Position numbers and translations under genes: made by a program. The notes beneath the pieces were generated by a model that worked only from the letters and a program-made list of their open reading frames with translations, searched no databases and was not told the DNA's origin. A stretch of DNA of 47,668 nucleotides, taken from contig NZ_LZKR01000125.1 in NCBI RefSeq assembly GCF_001672915.1, positions 1-47,668 on the forward strand, in the 5' to 3' direction. The stretch comes from Mycobacterium sp. 1245805.9. GTDB lineage: Bacteria; Actinomycetota; Actinomycetes; Mycobacteriales; Mycobacteriaceae. This document shows, one piece after another, positions 34,353 to 42,871 of this stretch. Position 1 is the stretch's first letter. Each line of letters starts with the position of its first letter.

Positions 34353-34682
34353 CTACGGACACATGAATGCGATCGGCGGGCATACGCGCGGCGCGATCGC
34401 CTCCGGCGGAGGGTTGTCTCCGTCCCAGATCGACATAGGCCGGCCCTGGCTGGTCACGTTCCCCATCCCGTAGTTGGTGGGGTACCAGGTGTGGCAGACG
34501 TTCCAATCCCAGTCGATCAGGCTGTTGACCACGTAGGGCATGTTCTTGGGATCGCCGGGGCACCAGCGGTGTGGGCCGTCGGCGTGAGCGGCGCCCGCTC
34601 CCAGCGCAAGTCCGCCCGCCGCCATCGCACCGGAAAGCAGCGCGCCGGCAAGGATCGATTTCAGGATGCGGGTGCTATCCAT
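34353..34682 (-). CDS. Small secreted Cys/Trp-rich protein, copy B
   Basis: The protein is 109 residues. A signal peptide (ILKSILAGALLSGAMAAGGLALG) ends at GAAHA. The mature sequence GPHRWCPGDPKNM, WDWNVCHTWYPTNYGMGNV, IWDGDNPPPEA and CPPIAFMCP parallels copy A and shares the spacing of cysteines. The ATG at MDSTRIL follows GAAAGGAA; the longer frame start adds an unlikely non-signal extension. It is codirectional with copy A, 88 bp upstream of it. Likely periplasmic or extracellular; function unknown. Confidence 0.85.
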   Translation of the reverse strand: MDSTRILKSILAGALLSGAMAAGGLALGAGAAHADGPHRWCPGDPKNMPYVVNSLIDWDWNVCHTWYPTNYGMGNVTSQGRPMSIWDGDNPPPEAIAPRVCPPIAFMCP

Positions 34683-34803
34683 TGGGGTTCCTTTCGCCGC
34701 TCTGGGCCGTAACCTAGCGCCGCCCACTTGTGAAATTCTTGCGACTGCCGCGTCGAATGGAAATCCCTCAATTCGGCTGCCGGACACCCACTAAGCTGTC
34801 GTG

Positions 34804-35253
34804 ATGCTTAATATCGCCGCGCTGTTCGTGGCCGGTACCGCCACGCTCGACGAGACCGGCGCGATCTATGCCACCCGCATACCGACGACGGGCTTTCAGG
34901 TCGCCCAAATCCCGTTGACGGCAAAGGTTCCGGTCGTCCTGGTGGTGCACGCTCGGTGTGGCGGTGACTACGACCCGGAACTACATGTGGTGTGCAAGGA
35001 TCCCGATGGGACGCCGCGCGGCAGCCTCGAGGGAAAATGGCACTGGCCGGACGACGGCGAAAAGCCATCCAAGTACCGCTGCTTTACGCAAGACCTCGTC
35101 ATCTCCGTCGAGTCGGAGGGCGAGTACACAATCGGCGCCTATTACGACCCGCACGGAAAAATCGAGTTGGCCACACCAATCCCGGTTTCGATTTCCGTGC
35201 GCGCAGCGAGCCCGGCCGGCGATGGCGGAGAAGGCACCGAACCCGAGGCCTGA
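34804..35253 (+). CDS. Hypothetical beta-rich protein
   Basis: The protein is 149 residues and not recognised. It starts MLNIAALFVAGTATLDETG from an ATG preceded by a GTG that could also start it. The centre is beta-strand-like (VPVVLVVHARCGG, DLVISVESEGEYTIGAYYD). No signal peptide or membrane helix is seen. It is divergent from copy B and is followed 40 bp later by the gene at 35294. It may belong to a family of small proteins that bind ligands through a beta-sandwich, but this is a guess. Confidence 0.6.
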   Translation: MLNIAALFVAGTATLDETGAIYATRIPTTGFQVAQIPLTAKVPVVLVVHARCGGDYDPELHVVCKDPDGTPRGSLEGKWHWPDDGEKPSKYRCFTQDLVISVESEGEYTIGAYYDPHGKIELATPIPVSISVRAASPAGDGGEGTEPEA

Positions 35254-35293
35254 GCGGCGTTTATCCCGGCCCGGAAGCGGGCACGCGAAAAGA

Positions 35294-35662
35294 ATGTCAG
35301 TAACAGCGTTTAAGGACTTCCCGTTGGCCGATCGCGACCGCAAGTGGGACGGGGACGCCGCCGACAAGCGCGTCCGCAAGTGGGCCGGTGCCGAGGACAA
35401 GCCGAACCAGAAATACCGGGACGCCCACATCTGGTACGACAGCGACAAGAAGGACAACTTCACCGCATACAAGTTGCTGTTCACCGACGTGATCGGCGGC
35501 GAATTCAAAGCGATCCCGCGGGGAGTGATGATCGCCGGCGCGATCATGGATGGCGCGCGCGGCGGCATCGATCTGCCCAAGGCGGACGTCGACCGCGTCA
35601 AGAGCCACCTGGCGAAGTACTACAAGAAGATGGACGAGACCGCGCCATGGGAACGCGGCTGA
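35294..35662 (+). CDS. Small protein resembling a phage prohead-associated domain
   Basis: The protein is 122 residues. The pattern WDGDAADKRVRKWAG, HIWYDSDKKDNFTAYKL, IGGEFKAIPRGVMIAGAIMDG and VKSHLAKYYKKM recalls segments I associate with phage prohead or capsid polyproteins. This is recall, not a search. It stands alone here with no phage genes around, so it could be a domesticated copy. The ATG follows GCGAAAAG. No enzyme motif is seen. Confidence 0.6.
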   Translation: MSVTAFKDFPLADRDRKWDGDAADKRVRKWAGAEDKPNQKYRDAHIWYDSDKKDNFTAYKLLFTDVIGGEFKAIPRGVMIAGAIMDGARGGIDLPKADVDRVKSHLAKYYKKMDETAPWERG

Positions 35663-36066
35663 TCTCACCAGCCCCGACGGTTGCCAGTGAGCAGGTTGTA
35701 GCAAGTCGATCATCGCGGGCAGCGTTGCCGCAACGCCGCTTTCGTACTGTGATGGCATGCTAGGACAAGAAGCAAGTCCATGACGTGGTACTGCTGGGCC
35801 ACCCAGGCAATCATGGTCATCTGCCTCACGGCACGCCACCTGACACCGCACGGAGCGGGAAATCACCCGTCAACGGGCCAAGGCGAATCCCCCGCCTTGC
35901 CCGCACAGCCCTTCGCGCACAGCGGGATTCACGACGAGACCTACCGCCAGCGCATCATGTGAACGTTCGCCGCTAATGGGCATTCAGGCTTTCGGTGTGC
36001 GATGACGGTTTACGCGACGCCCACGATTCACACTCAACGTCCGAGCGCCGCGGACGGGGCGACCCG
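35663..36066. other. About 400 bp without a convincing gene
   Basis: Open frames here (for example plus 35780-35962) have no family-like composition. Near 35989-36050 the sequence CTTTCGGTGTG, also present in the 1090-1191 element, occurs with TTCACACTCAACG. It may be a degenerate relative of that element. Confidence 0.5.
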
Positions 36067-37296
36067 CTAAAGGGCGACGGTCAGTTCCGACAAACCGCGC
36101 AGGGTGACGTTCGCCTTGTATTGCGGCTCGCCGGCCAGCCGGGCGTCCGGGAAGCGCGCGGTTATCGCCGACAGGGCCGTGCCGGCCTCCAGCCGTGCCA
36201 GAGGCGCACCCAGGCAGTAGTGAATCCCGCGGCCGAAACCCAAGTGCCGCACGGTTCCTCGATCCGGGTCGAACGTGTCGGGCCGGTCGAACTCGGCGGG
36301 ATCACGCTGGGCCGCGGCCAGCAGGACCATCATGATGTCGCCCGCCGGCACGTCGACGTCTCCGATCGTCATGTCCGCCAGGGCGACTCGCCCGGCCAGT
36401 TGCACCGGCGGGTCGTAGCGCAGCGTCTCCTCCACGATCGCCGGCGCCCGACCCGCGTCGGCGCCCAGCGCCGACCAGTGAACGCGGTTGCGCAACATGG
36501 CCAGGATGGCGTTCCCGATCAGGTTCACCGTGGTCTCGTGCCCGGCGATCAGCAGCAGGTTGCACGTAGAGACGATTTCCTCCTCGGTCAGCTGGTCGCC
36601 GGACTCCTCCACCGCGATCAGGCCCGAGAGCAGGTCGTCGCCCGGCTCTGACCGGCGCCACTCGATCAACTGGTGCAGGTATTCGCGCAGCCGCGTCACC
36701 GCCTGCATCCGCTCGTTCATAACCTCGGGCGCCACGCCGGTGATCGTCGAGAACGGGTCCAGCGCCTGCGCCAGCACCGCCGAAGCGCGGCTGAAGTGCG
36801 GCTCGTCGTCGAGCGGCACGCCGAGCAGTCGGCAGATCACCGCCACGGGCAGCGGATGGGCGAAATCCTCGACGACGTCGAACTCGCCCTTCTCGGCAAT
36901 TCGATCGAGCAGTCCGTCCACCAGTGCGGTGATTTCGGGCTGCAGCGCGTTCACCACTTTCGGCGAGAACGCCTTGGCGACCAGCTTGCGCAGCCGGGTG
37001 TGATCGGGCGGATCGAGAAACAGAAACCCCGGCGGGAAAAGCCGGGGCTGCACCACGCCCGCCTCGAGCTGACGCTTTGCGACCGTCGAGTTCGCGTTGC
37101 TGCTGCTCGACGCCGGATGCCGCAACACCTCGTCGCAGTCGCGGTAGGCCGAAAAGACGACGAGGGTCGTCTCGGGCAGCACGATCGGTCCCCGCTCACG
37201 AAACTGCGCGAGGAGCCGGTACGGGTCGGCGCGATTCGCCGGGTCGAGCAGTTGCAGCAGCAGACCTTGCGATTCGGCTTGGGCGGCGGTCGTCAT
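36067..37296 (-). CDS. Cytochrome P450
   Basis: The protein is 409 residues. The I-helix is LLIAGHETTVNLIG (AGHETT oxygen-activation motif), the ExxR is ETLRYDPPVQLAG, and the haem loop is LGFGRGIHYCLGAPLARLEAG with the Cys ligand. FLDPPDHTRLRKLVAKAFSP is the C-helix arginine segment. All catalytic landmarks are intact. The ATG is used; a GTG 6 bp upstream is possible. It is on the same strand and directly downstream of the haloalkane dehalogenase (31-bp gap), which may be cotranscribed. Substrate unknown; electron partners (ferredoxin) are not in the window. Confidence 0.95.
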   Translation of the reverse strand: MTTAAQAESQGLLLQLLDPANRADPYRLLAQFRERGPIVLPETTLVVFSAYRDCDEVLRHPASSSSNANSTVAKRQLEAGVVQPRLFPPGFLFLDPPDHTRLRKLVAKAFSPKVVNALQPEITALVDGLLDRIAEKGEFDVVEDFAHPLPVAVICRLLGVPLDDEPHFSRASAVLAQALDPFSTITGVAPEVMNERMQAVTRLREYLHQLIEWRRSEPGDDLLSGLIAVEESGDQLTEEEIVSTCNLLLIAGHETTVNLIGNAILAMLRNRVHWSALGADAGRAPAIVEETLRYDPPVQLAGRVALADMTIGDVDVPAGDIMMVLLAAAQRDPAEFDRPDTFDPDRGTVRHLGFGRGIHYCLGAPLARLEAGTALSAITARFPDARLAGEPQYKANVTLRGLSELTVAL

Positions 37297-37327
37297 CCCC
37301 ACATTCTGCCCGCACCGCCCGGGACGC

Positions 37328-38233
37328 TCAGCGGCGCAAGAACTCGACGATGTGGTTGGCGAGTTGCTCGCCGGCGTCCTCCTGCAGAAAGTGGCCGGCT
37401 CCGGTGATCGTCGGGTGATCGATGCCCTGGGCGCCGCGCATCTCGCGCTGGAAGATCGCGGCCATGGGCCCGGTGATCGGATCGCTGTCGCTGAACGCGA
37501 CCAGCATGGGCGTCGGGCTCACGGACAGCTTGGCCCACGCCGCCTTGTTGGCCGCCGCCGCGGGATCGTCCGGCGAGGTCGGCACCAAGGAGGGCATGGC
37601 GCGCGGCCCAGCGCAGTACCGGTCGTCCGGGAAAGGCGCGTTGTAACCCGCCTGCACCTTGGCGCTCAGTTCCGTGACACAACCGCCCTGTACGAACCAG
37701 CCGATGTTCAGATCCGGAGCGGTGGCGATGGCCCTGCGGAAGCGCCACCAGTCGTCGGCCATCGGTTGCTCACCGTTGGGCAGCCCGGTGTTGGCCACGA
37801 CCAGGCGGGCGAACCGTTCGGGATGCTCGGCCGCCAGCCGCAAGCCGATCAGCCCGCCCCAGTCCTGGCCGACCAGGGTCACATTACGAAGGTCCAGGAC
37901 GTCGAACGCGACGGTCCGCATCCATTCGACATGGCGCGCGTAGCTGTGGTCCTCGGGGCGGGTCGGCTTGTCCGAGCGACCGAACCCGACCAGGTCGGGA
38001 CAGACGACCCGGTGCCCGGCGGCAGCCAGAATCGGAATCATCTTGCGGTACAGGTACGACCACGACGGCTCGCCGTGCAGCATGAGAACCGGGTCGGCGC
38101 GTTGCGGCCCGTCCTCCACCCAGGCGACCCGCAGCGTCCCGCCTTCCCCGTCGGCGATCTCGCAATAGCTTGGGGCATAAGGGAAGTCGGGCAGACCGTC
38201 GAACCGGTCATCAGGTGTGCGCAGTATTTGCAT
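37328..38233 (-). CDS. Haloalkane dehalogenase-type alpha/beta hydrolase
   Basis: The protein is 301 residues. It begins MQILRTPDDRFDGLPDFPYAP, a dehalogenase N-terminus. The oxyanion/halide motif is LHGEPSWSY, the nucleophile Asp124 sits in VGQDWGG with Trp125 as halide ligand, and GAGHFLQEDAG carries the catalytic His. The acidic partner is probably Asp in SDSDPITG. The sequence is closest in pattern to M. tuberculosis Rv2296 (DmbB/DhmA-like), as recalled. It would cleave carbon-halogen bonds or act as a related hydrolase. The stop is 1 bp after the NUDIX start, so the two are tightly linked. Confidence 0.9.
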   Translation of the reverse strand: MQILRTPDDRFDGLPDFPYAPSYCEIADGEGGTLRVAWVEDGPQRADPVLMLHGEPSWSYLYRKMIPILAAAGHRVVCPDLVGFGRSDKPTRPEDHSYARHVEWMRTVAFDVLDLRNVTLVGQDWGGLIGLRLAAEHPERFARLVVANTGLPNGEQPMADDWWRFRRAIATAPDLNIGWFVQGGCVTELSAKVQAGYNAPFPDDRYCAGPRAMPSLVPTSPDDPAAAANKAAWAKLSVSPTPMLVAFSDSDPITGPMAAIFQREMRGAQGIDHPTITGAGHFLQEDAGEQLANHIVEFLRR

Positions 38234-38234
38234 G

Positions 38235-38720
38235 TCAACCCCCTTCGGTTAGGCCCGCCAATGCCGGATGCGCCATCAATCGATCCAGAAACGGGCGCTG
38301 CCCCTTGAGCAGCTTGGTGCGCGCCTGCGCCACCGCAAACCAGCCGACCCGGTCGACCTCGGGGAACTCGCGCGTCCTGCCCGAGCCCTTGGGCCACTCG
38401 ATCTGAAAGGTGTTGCTGTGCGCGTCGGTGACGTCGATGTCGGCCCCGACGGCGTAGGCGGTGACCACCTTGCCGCTGGGCTGCTTCAACGGGCCGAAGT
38501 CGATCCGCGGTCCGGGCGGCACCGGCAGCCCGAGCTCCTCGGAAAACTCGCGCTGCGCGACGGTCCAGGGGTCCTCGCCGTGGGCGTACTCCCCCTTGGG
38601 TATCGACCAGGCCCCCTCGTCTTTGCGGGCCCAAAACGGACCGCCGGGATGCGCGATCAGGACTTCGACGACGCCGTCCCGCGCCCGGTACAGCAGCAGA
38701 CCCGCACTGAGCGTGGGCAT
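38235..38720 (-). CDS. NUDIX hydrolase (Rv3733c type)
   Basis: The protein is 161 residues. The Nudix box GEYAHGEDPWTVAQREFSEE (GX5EX7REUXEEXGU) is intact and continues LGL. SAGLLLYRARDGVVEVLIAHPGG and WSIPKGE precede it. It hydrolyses a nucleoside diphosphate linked to another group; the exact substrate is unknown. It lies directly below tgs2 (6-bp gap), as in M. tuberculosis, where Rv3733c follows Rv3734c. Confidence 0.93.
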   Translation of the reverse strand: MPTLSAGLLLYRARDGVVEVLIAHPGGPFWARKDEGAWSIPKGEYAHGEDPWTVAQREFSEELGLPVPPGPRIDFGPLKQPSGKVVTAYAVGADIDVTDAHSNTFQIEWPKGSGRTREFPEVDRVGWFAVAQARTKLLKGQRPFLDRLMAHPALAGLTEGG

Positions 38721-38726
38721 GGACGG

Positions 38727-40085
38727 TCAGACCCCGACGGCGCGTTCCAGGTCCTTCAGCGACGACTCCAGGTGCGCGAGTAGGTGCTGCAGGTGCGGAA
38801 CGCTGCGACGGCATCCGACCAGGCCGAAATCGAGGTTGCCGGCGTTGTTCACCAGGGTGATGTTCAGCGCCTGTCCCTCCGGCAGCGCCGATAACGGGTA
38901 GCTGCCGTCCAGTCGGGCGCCCCCGTAGTACATCGGCTCGGCAAGTCCCGGCACATTCGAGATGACGAGGTTGAACGGTGGTGGAGTTGACGAGATGAGG
39001 CCCGGGATAAGCGCCAGCGTCAGCGGTGCCATGTACAGGGCCGATAACGCCAGCACCTGCATTCGTGGGAGTTCGGCCAAGACTTTCTTGTTGCCGCGCA
39101 TGGACCCGCTGATCGCCTGTATCCGTTCTGCGGGGTCCTCGACGTTGGTGGCGAGGTTGCACAGGATGCTGCCGACCATGTTGCCGCCGGCGTCGGCCTC
39201 CTCCTTCGAGCGCAGGCTCACCGGAACCATCGCGATCAGCGGTGCGTCCGGCAGCGCATTCTGTTCGATCAGGTAGTAGCGCAGCGCGCCCGAACACATG
39301 GCCAAGACGGCGTCGTTGAAGCTCACCCCGGCGGCCCTCTTGACGGCCAGGACGCGATCGGCCGGCCAGGACTGGGCAGCGCAGCGGCGCGCGCCCCCTA
39401 TCTTGACGTTGAGCATTGTGTGCGGGGCCGCCATCGGCAGGCTCAACTGTTGCTCGAAGAGAGCCGCACGGGCCAGCTTCACCGTCGACGGGGCAAGTGC
39501 CGCAACGGATCCCGCCGTCTTGACCAGCGAGCTCAGTGGGGACGAGCCGCCCGACTTGGGGCGCGGTCGCCGCGGCAGGCTCCACATCGCCCGGACCTCG
39601 CGGTCGTCCGGGTCGACCGAGAGCGTGCGCTGCATCAGCTTCATCGCGGAGATGCCGTCGATCAGCGCGTGATGCATCTTGCTGTACAGGGCGAACCGGC
39701 CGTCGTCCAGCCCCTCGACTATGTACAGCTCCCACAGCGGGCGGTGGCGATCGAGCAGGCTGGTGTGCAGCCTCGAGGCCAGCTCGAGCAGTTCGCGCAC
39801 GCGTCTGGGGGTTGCCAGCGCCGCGCGCCGGACGTGGTAGTCGACGTCGACCTCGTCGTCGACGGCCCACGCCATCGGGGTGATGCCGCCCATGATCGTC
39901 GCCGGATGCCTGCGGAAGGTGGGCTGGAATTCGTCGTTGGCGAGCAGGGCGTCGGTGAACTCACGGACGAACTCGGGACCGGCGCCCTCGGGTGGCTTGA
40001 ACAACGACAGGCCCCCCACGTGCATGGGATGTTCGCGCGTTTCCGCAAGCAGAAATACGCCGTCGGTGGGCGCCATCGGTTCCAT
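38727..40085 (-). CDS. tgs2: Wax ester synthase/diacylglycerol acyltransferase, Tgs2 type
   Basis: The protein is 452 residues (M. tuberculosis Tgs2 454). The active-site motif HHxxxDG is MHHALIDG (His138-Gly144). The N-terminus MAPTDGVFLLAETREHPMHVGGL and the C-terminal segments VPVSLRSKEE, NLVISNVPG and LNITLVNNAGNLDFGLVGCR are standard for this family. It makes triacylglycerol or wax esters from acyl-CoA for storage, on the inner face of the membrane. The start is the first of two close ATGs (MEPM). The order tgs2-NUDIX matches Rv3734c-Rv3733c. Confidence 0.95.
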   Translation of the reverse strand: MEPMAPTDGVFLLAETREHPMHVGGLSLFKPPEGAGPEFVREFTDALLANDEFQPTFRRHPATIMGGITPMAWAVDDEVDVDYHVRRAALATPRRVRELLELASRLHTSLLDRHRPLWELYIVEGLDDGRFALYSKMHHALIDGISAMKLMQRTLSVDPDDREVRAMWSLPRRPRPKSGGSSPLSSLVKTAGSVAALAPSTVKLARAALFEQQLSLPMAAPHTMLNVKIGGARRCAAQSWPADRVLAVKRAAGVSFNDAVLAMCSGALRYYLIEQNALPDAPLIAMVPVSLRSKEEADAGGNMVGSILCNLATNVEDPAERIQAISGSMRGNKKVLAELPRMQVLALSALYMAPLTLALIPGLISSTPPPFNLVISNVPGLAEPMYYGGARLDGSYPLSALPEGQALNITLVNNAGNLDFGLVGCRRSVPHLQHLLAHLESSLKDLERAVGV

Positions 40086-40154
40086 CCACCCATTAGACCC
40101 CCAACTGCGCAGTAAGCAAGGACTTTGTGGCGAGCGCGGTTTACCGATCCCCGG

Positions 40155-40535
40155 TCAGGCGACCGACCACGCCGACGTCGCGATCAGGTCGCCACGCTCG
40201 AGAGCCGCCGCGCGATGCTGGTGCACCTCGGCGTACTCGGGCGTCGTCACCATGTCGATGAACGCCTGCGGGGTCGGGTATTCGACGATGAGAATCGCGT
40301 CCCACCAAGGACGCTCACCGTCGCCGATCACGACCGTCGGCGCCGCGCCGGCGTAGCGCAGGGTCGCACCGACGCGTTGCAGGTGCGGCGCGACCTCCTG
40401 CCCGTATTGCAGGTAGGACTCGAGTCCGCCCGCGGTCTTGAACTTCAACAAGTTGACCATCACAACCGGAGCGTCGGCCGGCCGCCCGGCCAGCGCGGCG
40501 AACTGCTCCGGTGTGGGCTCCAGCGAGCTGCTCAT
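40155..40535 (-). CDS. DUF1330 family protein
   Basis: The protein is 126 residues, with a ferredoxin-like alpha/beta dimer fold. VVMVNLLKFKTAGGLESYLQYG, DAILIVEYPTPQAFIDMVTTPEYAEVHQHRAAALE is a typical DUF1330 pattern (the last helix carries a conserved HRAAAL). No biochemical role is established. An AAGGAG site lies before the ATG. Codirectional with tgs2 but 70 bp upstream of it. Confidence 0.85.
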   Translation of the reverse strand: MSSSLEPTPEQFAALAGRPADAPVVMVNLLKFKTAGGLESYLQYGQEVAPHLQRVGATLRYAGAAPTVVIGDGERPWWDAILIVEYPTPQAFIDMVTTPEYAEVHQHRAAALERGDLIATSAWSVA

Positions 40536-40582
40536 GTGAGTCTCCTTGCATCAGTTCGGTTGTGACTCACCATGCCAGACGC

Positions 40583-41218
40583 TCATTCCCGGGCAGACAG
40601 TGCCATGACGCCCTCGCCGCTCAGGTGCTGAAGCGCCCACCGCCGCCCCGCGAGCGCCGCTGCAAGGTGGGCGGCCCGTCCCTCGACTGCTGGTCCCGCG
40701 GCGCGACGAGACCAATCGATATCTGTGGCGCGCAGGTTCAGCCCGCGAGCTCGTGCGGCCGCCGGGACGAAGGGATTAGGCACCCGCACCTGGGTATCGA
40801 GGACAGCGGCGACGACGGCCGGCGGTACTGCTGATTCTTTGCCCAGCGCGTAGGTGATGTCGAGCTCGTGGATGACGTGGTCACCCAGCAGTAGCCGCCT
40901 GGGGAAAACGCGGCCGATGCCACGAGGGCTGCGCGCCAGCGCAGCGAACTCGTCAATCAACTCGGCGGGCTGCCGCTGTGCCGCAAGGTTGCGCGCCAGT
41001 TCGGTATTCGCCGCGTCGAACGATCCGCGGCGCCGCAGTATGCTCGCGGCAACGGCTGTCGTGGCCGCGCTGTAGCCGACGACGAGATGGGCGAGTACGT
41101 CGTGATTCGTCCACTCGCTGCACAGGCTCGGCTGCGCCCATTGCGTGTCGGTGATGCCGCGGGCGAATTCCACGAACCTCGCGTCGTTGGCCCGCAACGC
41201 ATCAGCGGCCCGAGACAC
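40583..41218 (-). CDS. Mycothiol-dependent maleylpyruvate-isomerase-like (DinB-fold) protein
   Basis: The protein is 211 residues. The metal-site histidines of the DinB/MDMPI fold are in CSEWTNHDVLAHLV and GDHVIHELDITYALG. The first helix VEFARGITDTQWAQPSLC matches TIGR03083-type proteins. Such proteins use mycothiol or a metal for isomerisation or transfer; the substrate is unknown. A GTG is chosen as start; the longer frame start adds a low-complexity extension lying inside the neighbouring gene. The start overlaps the end of the upstream alpha/beta hydrolase gene by 17 bp, so they share a transcript. Confidence 0.82.
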   Translation of the reverse strand: MSRAADALRANDARFVEFARGITDTQWAQPSLCSEWTNHDVLAHLVVGYSAATTAVAASILRRRGSFDAANTELARNLAAQRQPAELIDEFAALARSPRGIGRVFPRRLLLGDHVIHELDITYALGKESAVPPAVVAAVLDTQVRVPNPFVPAAARARGLNLRATDIDWSRRAAGPAVEGRAAHLAAALAGRRWALQHLSGEGVMALSARE

Positions 41219-42107
41219 CCAAGTGCTCCCGCAGGAAGTCGGTCTGATCGGCGAGCAGTTCGCCCAGCAGTGGCGAATGGTAGATCTGGAAGTGATCACC
41301 GTCGTAGTGCCGAACCACGCCGCGGGGCGCGGTACGCGCGACGTCCTCGGCATGGCGTGGGTCCATCAGGGTCTCCCGCTGCGATACGCAAACCAGAAGC
41401 GGCGCTGCGATTTTCGCCGACCGCCGTTTCGCGCTCGCGAACGCGACGCCAATGACGTCCGCGGCGGCGATGCGGTTATCGAAGGTACAGCCGGGCGGAA
41501 CGGTCGAATACCACCCATCCCGCGCCCTTGCGACGGTGACCGCGGCCCGGCTTCCGGGGTTGCCGACGATGGGGACATACTTCCGGCCGCTTCCGAATGC
41601 GCGGCGGAGGGCGTCGCCTGCGATCGCCGGCGCCAGCGCCACCACGGGCCGAAAGCCGTTCCGGCGCAACGTTGCCGGCCCGTGCACGATCGGACACTGC
41701 ACAACCACGGCGGCGACGTCGGCGCGCCCCGCGGCCACCTGCAGCACGTGCAGCGCGCCCAGGCTGGTGCCCCACAGGCCCGCCCGCGCCGGGTCGATGC
41801 CGTCGTGGTTGCGCAGGTGGGCCAGCGCCGCCTCGACGTCGCGGCGATGGCGACGCATGCCGAACTGCTGGCGGGGTTCGCCGTCGGATTCGCCGGTGTA
41901 CCGGTAGTCGAAGGCCAAGGTGGCGATCCCGGACGCGGCGAAGTGCTGTTCGTATTGCGCCATCAGCATGCCGTGGGTGGCGCCCAGGCCATGGGCGAGC
42001 ACAACGCCGGGATGGGGGCCGGAACCCGCGGGCAAGGTCAGCCAGCCCGCGCAGCGGGCGCCGTCCGAGGCGAAGGACACCCGTTCGGTGTCGGCGATAG
42101 CCGCCAT
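41202..42107 (-). CDS. Alpha/beta hydrolase (dienelactone-hydrolase-like)
   Basis: The protein is 301 residues. The nucleophile elbow is GLWGTSLGALH (GTSLG), the oxyanion region is GVVLAHGLGATHGM, and the late histidine is in HYDGDHFQIYH. AAPLLVCVSQRETLMDP carries the likely acid residue. This is a serine hydrolase with a lid-like insertion between strands; substrate unknown. It starts at an ATG 19 bp below the large palindrome at 42127-42166 and is divergent from a TetR gene, so it is the likely target of that regulator. Confidence 0.85.
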   Translation of the reverse strand: MAAIADTERVSFASDGARCAGWLTLPAGSGPHPGVVLAHGLGATHGMLMAQYEQHFAASGIATLAFDYRYTGESDGEPRQQFGMRRHRRDVEAALAHLRNHDGIDPARAGLWGTSLGALHVLQVAAGRADVAAVVVQCPIVHGPATLRRNGFRPVVALAPAIAGDALRRAFGSGRKYVPIVGNPGSRAAVTVARARDGWYSTVPPGCTFDNRIAAADVIGVAFASAKRRSAKIAAPLLVCVSQRETLMDPRHAEDVARTAPRGVVRHYDGDHFQIYHSPLLGELLADQTDFLREHLGVSGR

Positions 42108-42126
42108 GTGCGATCCTTCCGGGAAT

Positions 42127-42166
42127 ACGTACGACGTACGTTTTGTACAATACGTACGTCGTACGT
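42127..42166. promoter_or_regulatory. 40-bp near-perfect palindrome (TetR operator array)
   Basis: ACGTACGACGTACGT (42127-42141) and its exact reverse complement ACGTACGTCGTACGT (42152-42166) flank TTTGTACAAT. The inner TTGTACAA is also palindromic and shares the same centre. Only the T:T pair at positions 42142/42151 breaks symmetry. It fills the divergent promoter of the hydrolase and TetR genes. Confidence 0.85.
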
Positions 42167-42193
42167 GTCAACTGTTGGCGGAGGAGGCTCGGC

Positions 42194-42850
42194 ATGCGGG
42201 CGCGATTCACCATCGACGAGGTAAGGGCAAAGGCGATCGAGATCGTCGACCGCGACGGGCTCGCCGTCCTCAGCATGCGATCGCTCGCGGCCGCGCTGGG
42301 CACCGGCCCGATGACCCTCTACAACTATGTGAAGGATCGCGAGGAGTTGGAGGGGCTCGTCGCGGAGGCGGTGCTCGCCGACGTCGACCTGCCCCGCCCG
42401 TCGGCCGATTGGCTCGCCGACGTCAAATCCATTGCATTGGCTATCTGGCGGACCGTGCGCCAACACCCCAACGCGGCGCCGCTGGTCCTCACCCGTCGCA
42501 CGGTCTCGGCCGCGGGTTACCTTCCCGCCGAACGCCTTATCGAAGCACTCAGCCGCGCGGGCCTGGGCGACCTCGATCGACTCGCGGCCTTCCGGGGCGT
42601 GCTCAGCCTCGTGATGGGCGCTACCCAAGTGGAATTGGCCGGCCCGCTGCCGACGACCGGGCTCGCGGGCGGCCGGGACCAGGTCAATACCGAGCTGGCT
42701 CAACGGATCGGGCATCTGGCCCGTACCGACCACCCCCACATGGCCGCACTGGCCGAGACAAGTCAGCGCTCAACCATGGCGGCAGACTTCGACCGGGCGA
42801 TCGACATGCTGCTCGCCGGCATCCGAGCCCGTTCCTGCGACGTCGAATAG
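42194..42850 (+). CDS. TetR-family regulator, TetR_C_1-like
   Basis: The protein is 218 residues. Its DNA-binding region reads FTIDEVRAKAIEIVDRDGLA, then SMRSLAAALGTGPMTLYNYVKDREELEG, typical of TetR regulators related to TetR(B)-like class with a C-terminal domain of paired helices. A strong GGAGGAGG site precedes the ATG, and this start excludes the upstream palindrome from the protein. It is divergent from the alpha/beta hydrolase gene; the 40-bp palindrome between them is its probable operator. Ligand unknown. Confidence 0.92.
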   Translation: MRARFTIDEVRAKAIEIVDRDGLAVLSMRSLAAALGTGPMTLYNYVKDREELEGLVAEAVLADVDLPRPSADWLADVKSIALAIWRTVRQHPNAAPLVLTRRTVSAAGYLPAERLIEALSRAGLGDLDRLAAFRGVLSLVMGATQVELAGPLPTTGLAGGRDQVNTELAQRIGHLARTDHPHMAALAETSQRSTMAADFDRAIDMLLAGIRARSCDVE

Positions 42851-42871
42851 GGCGGTGAGCCGGGACGAGCG

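Noticed and set aside
35780..35962. 60-residue plus-strand frame in the 400-bp gap
   Set aside because: No ribosome site and no hydrophobic or domain pattern; probably non-coding.
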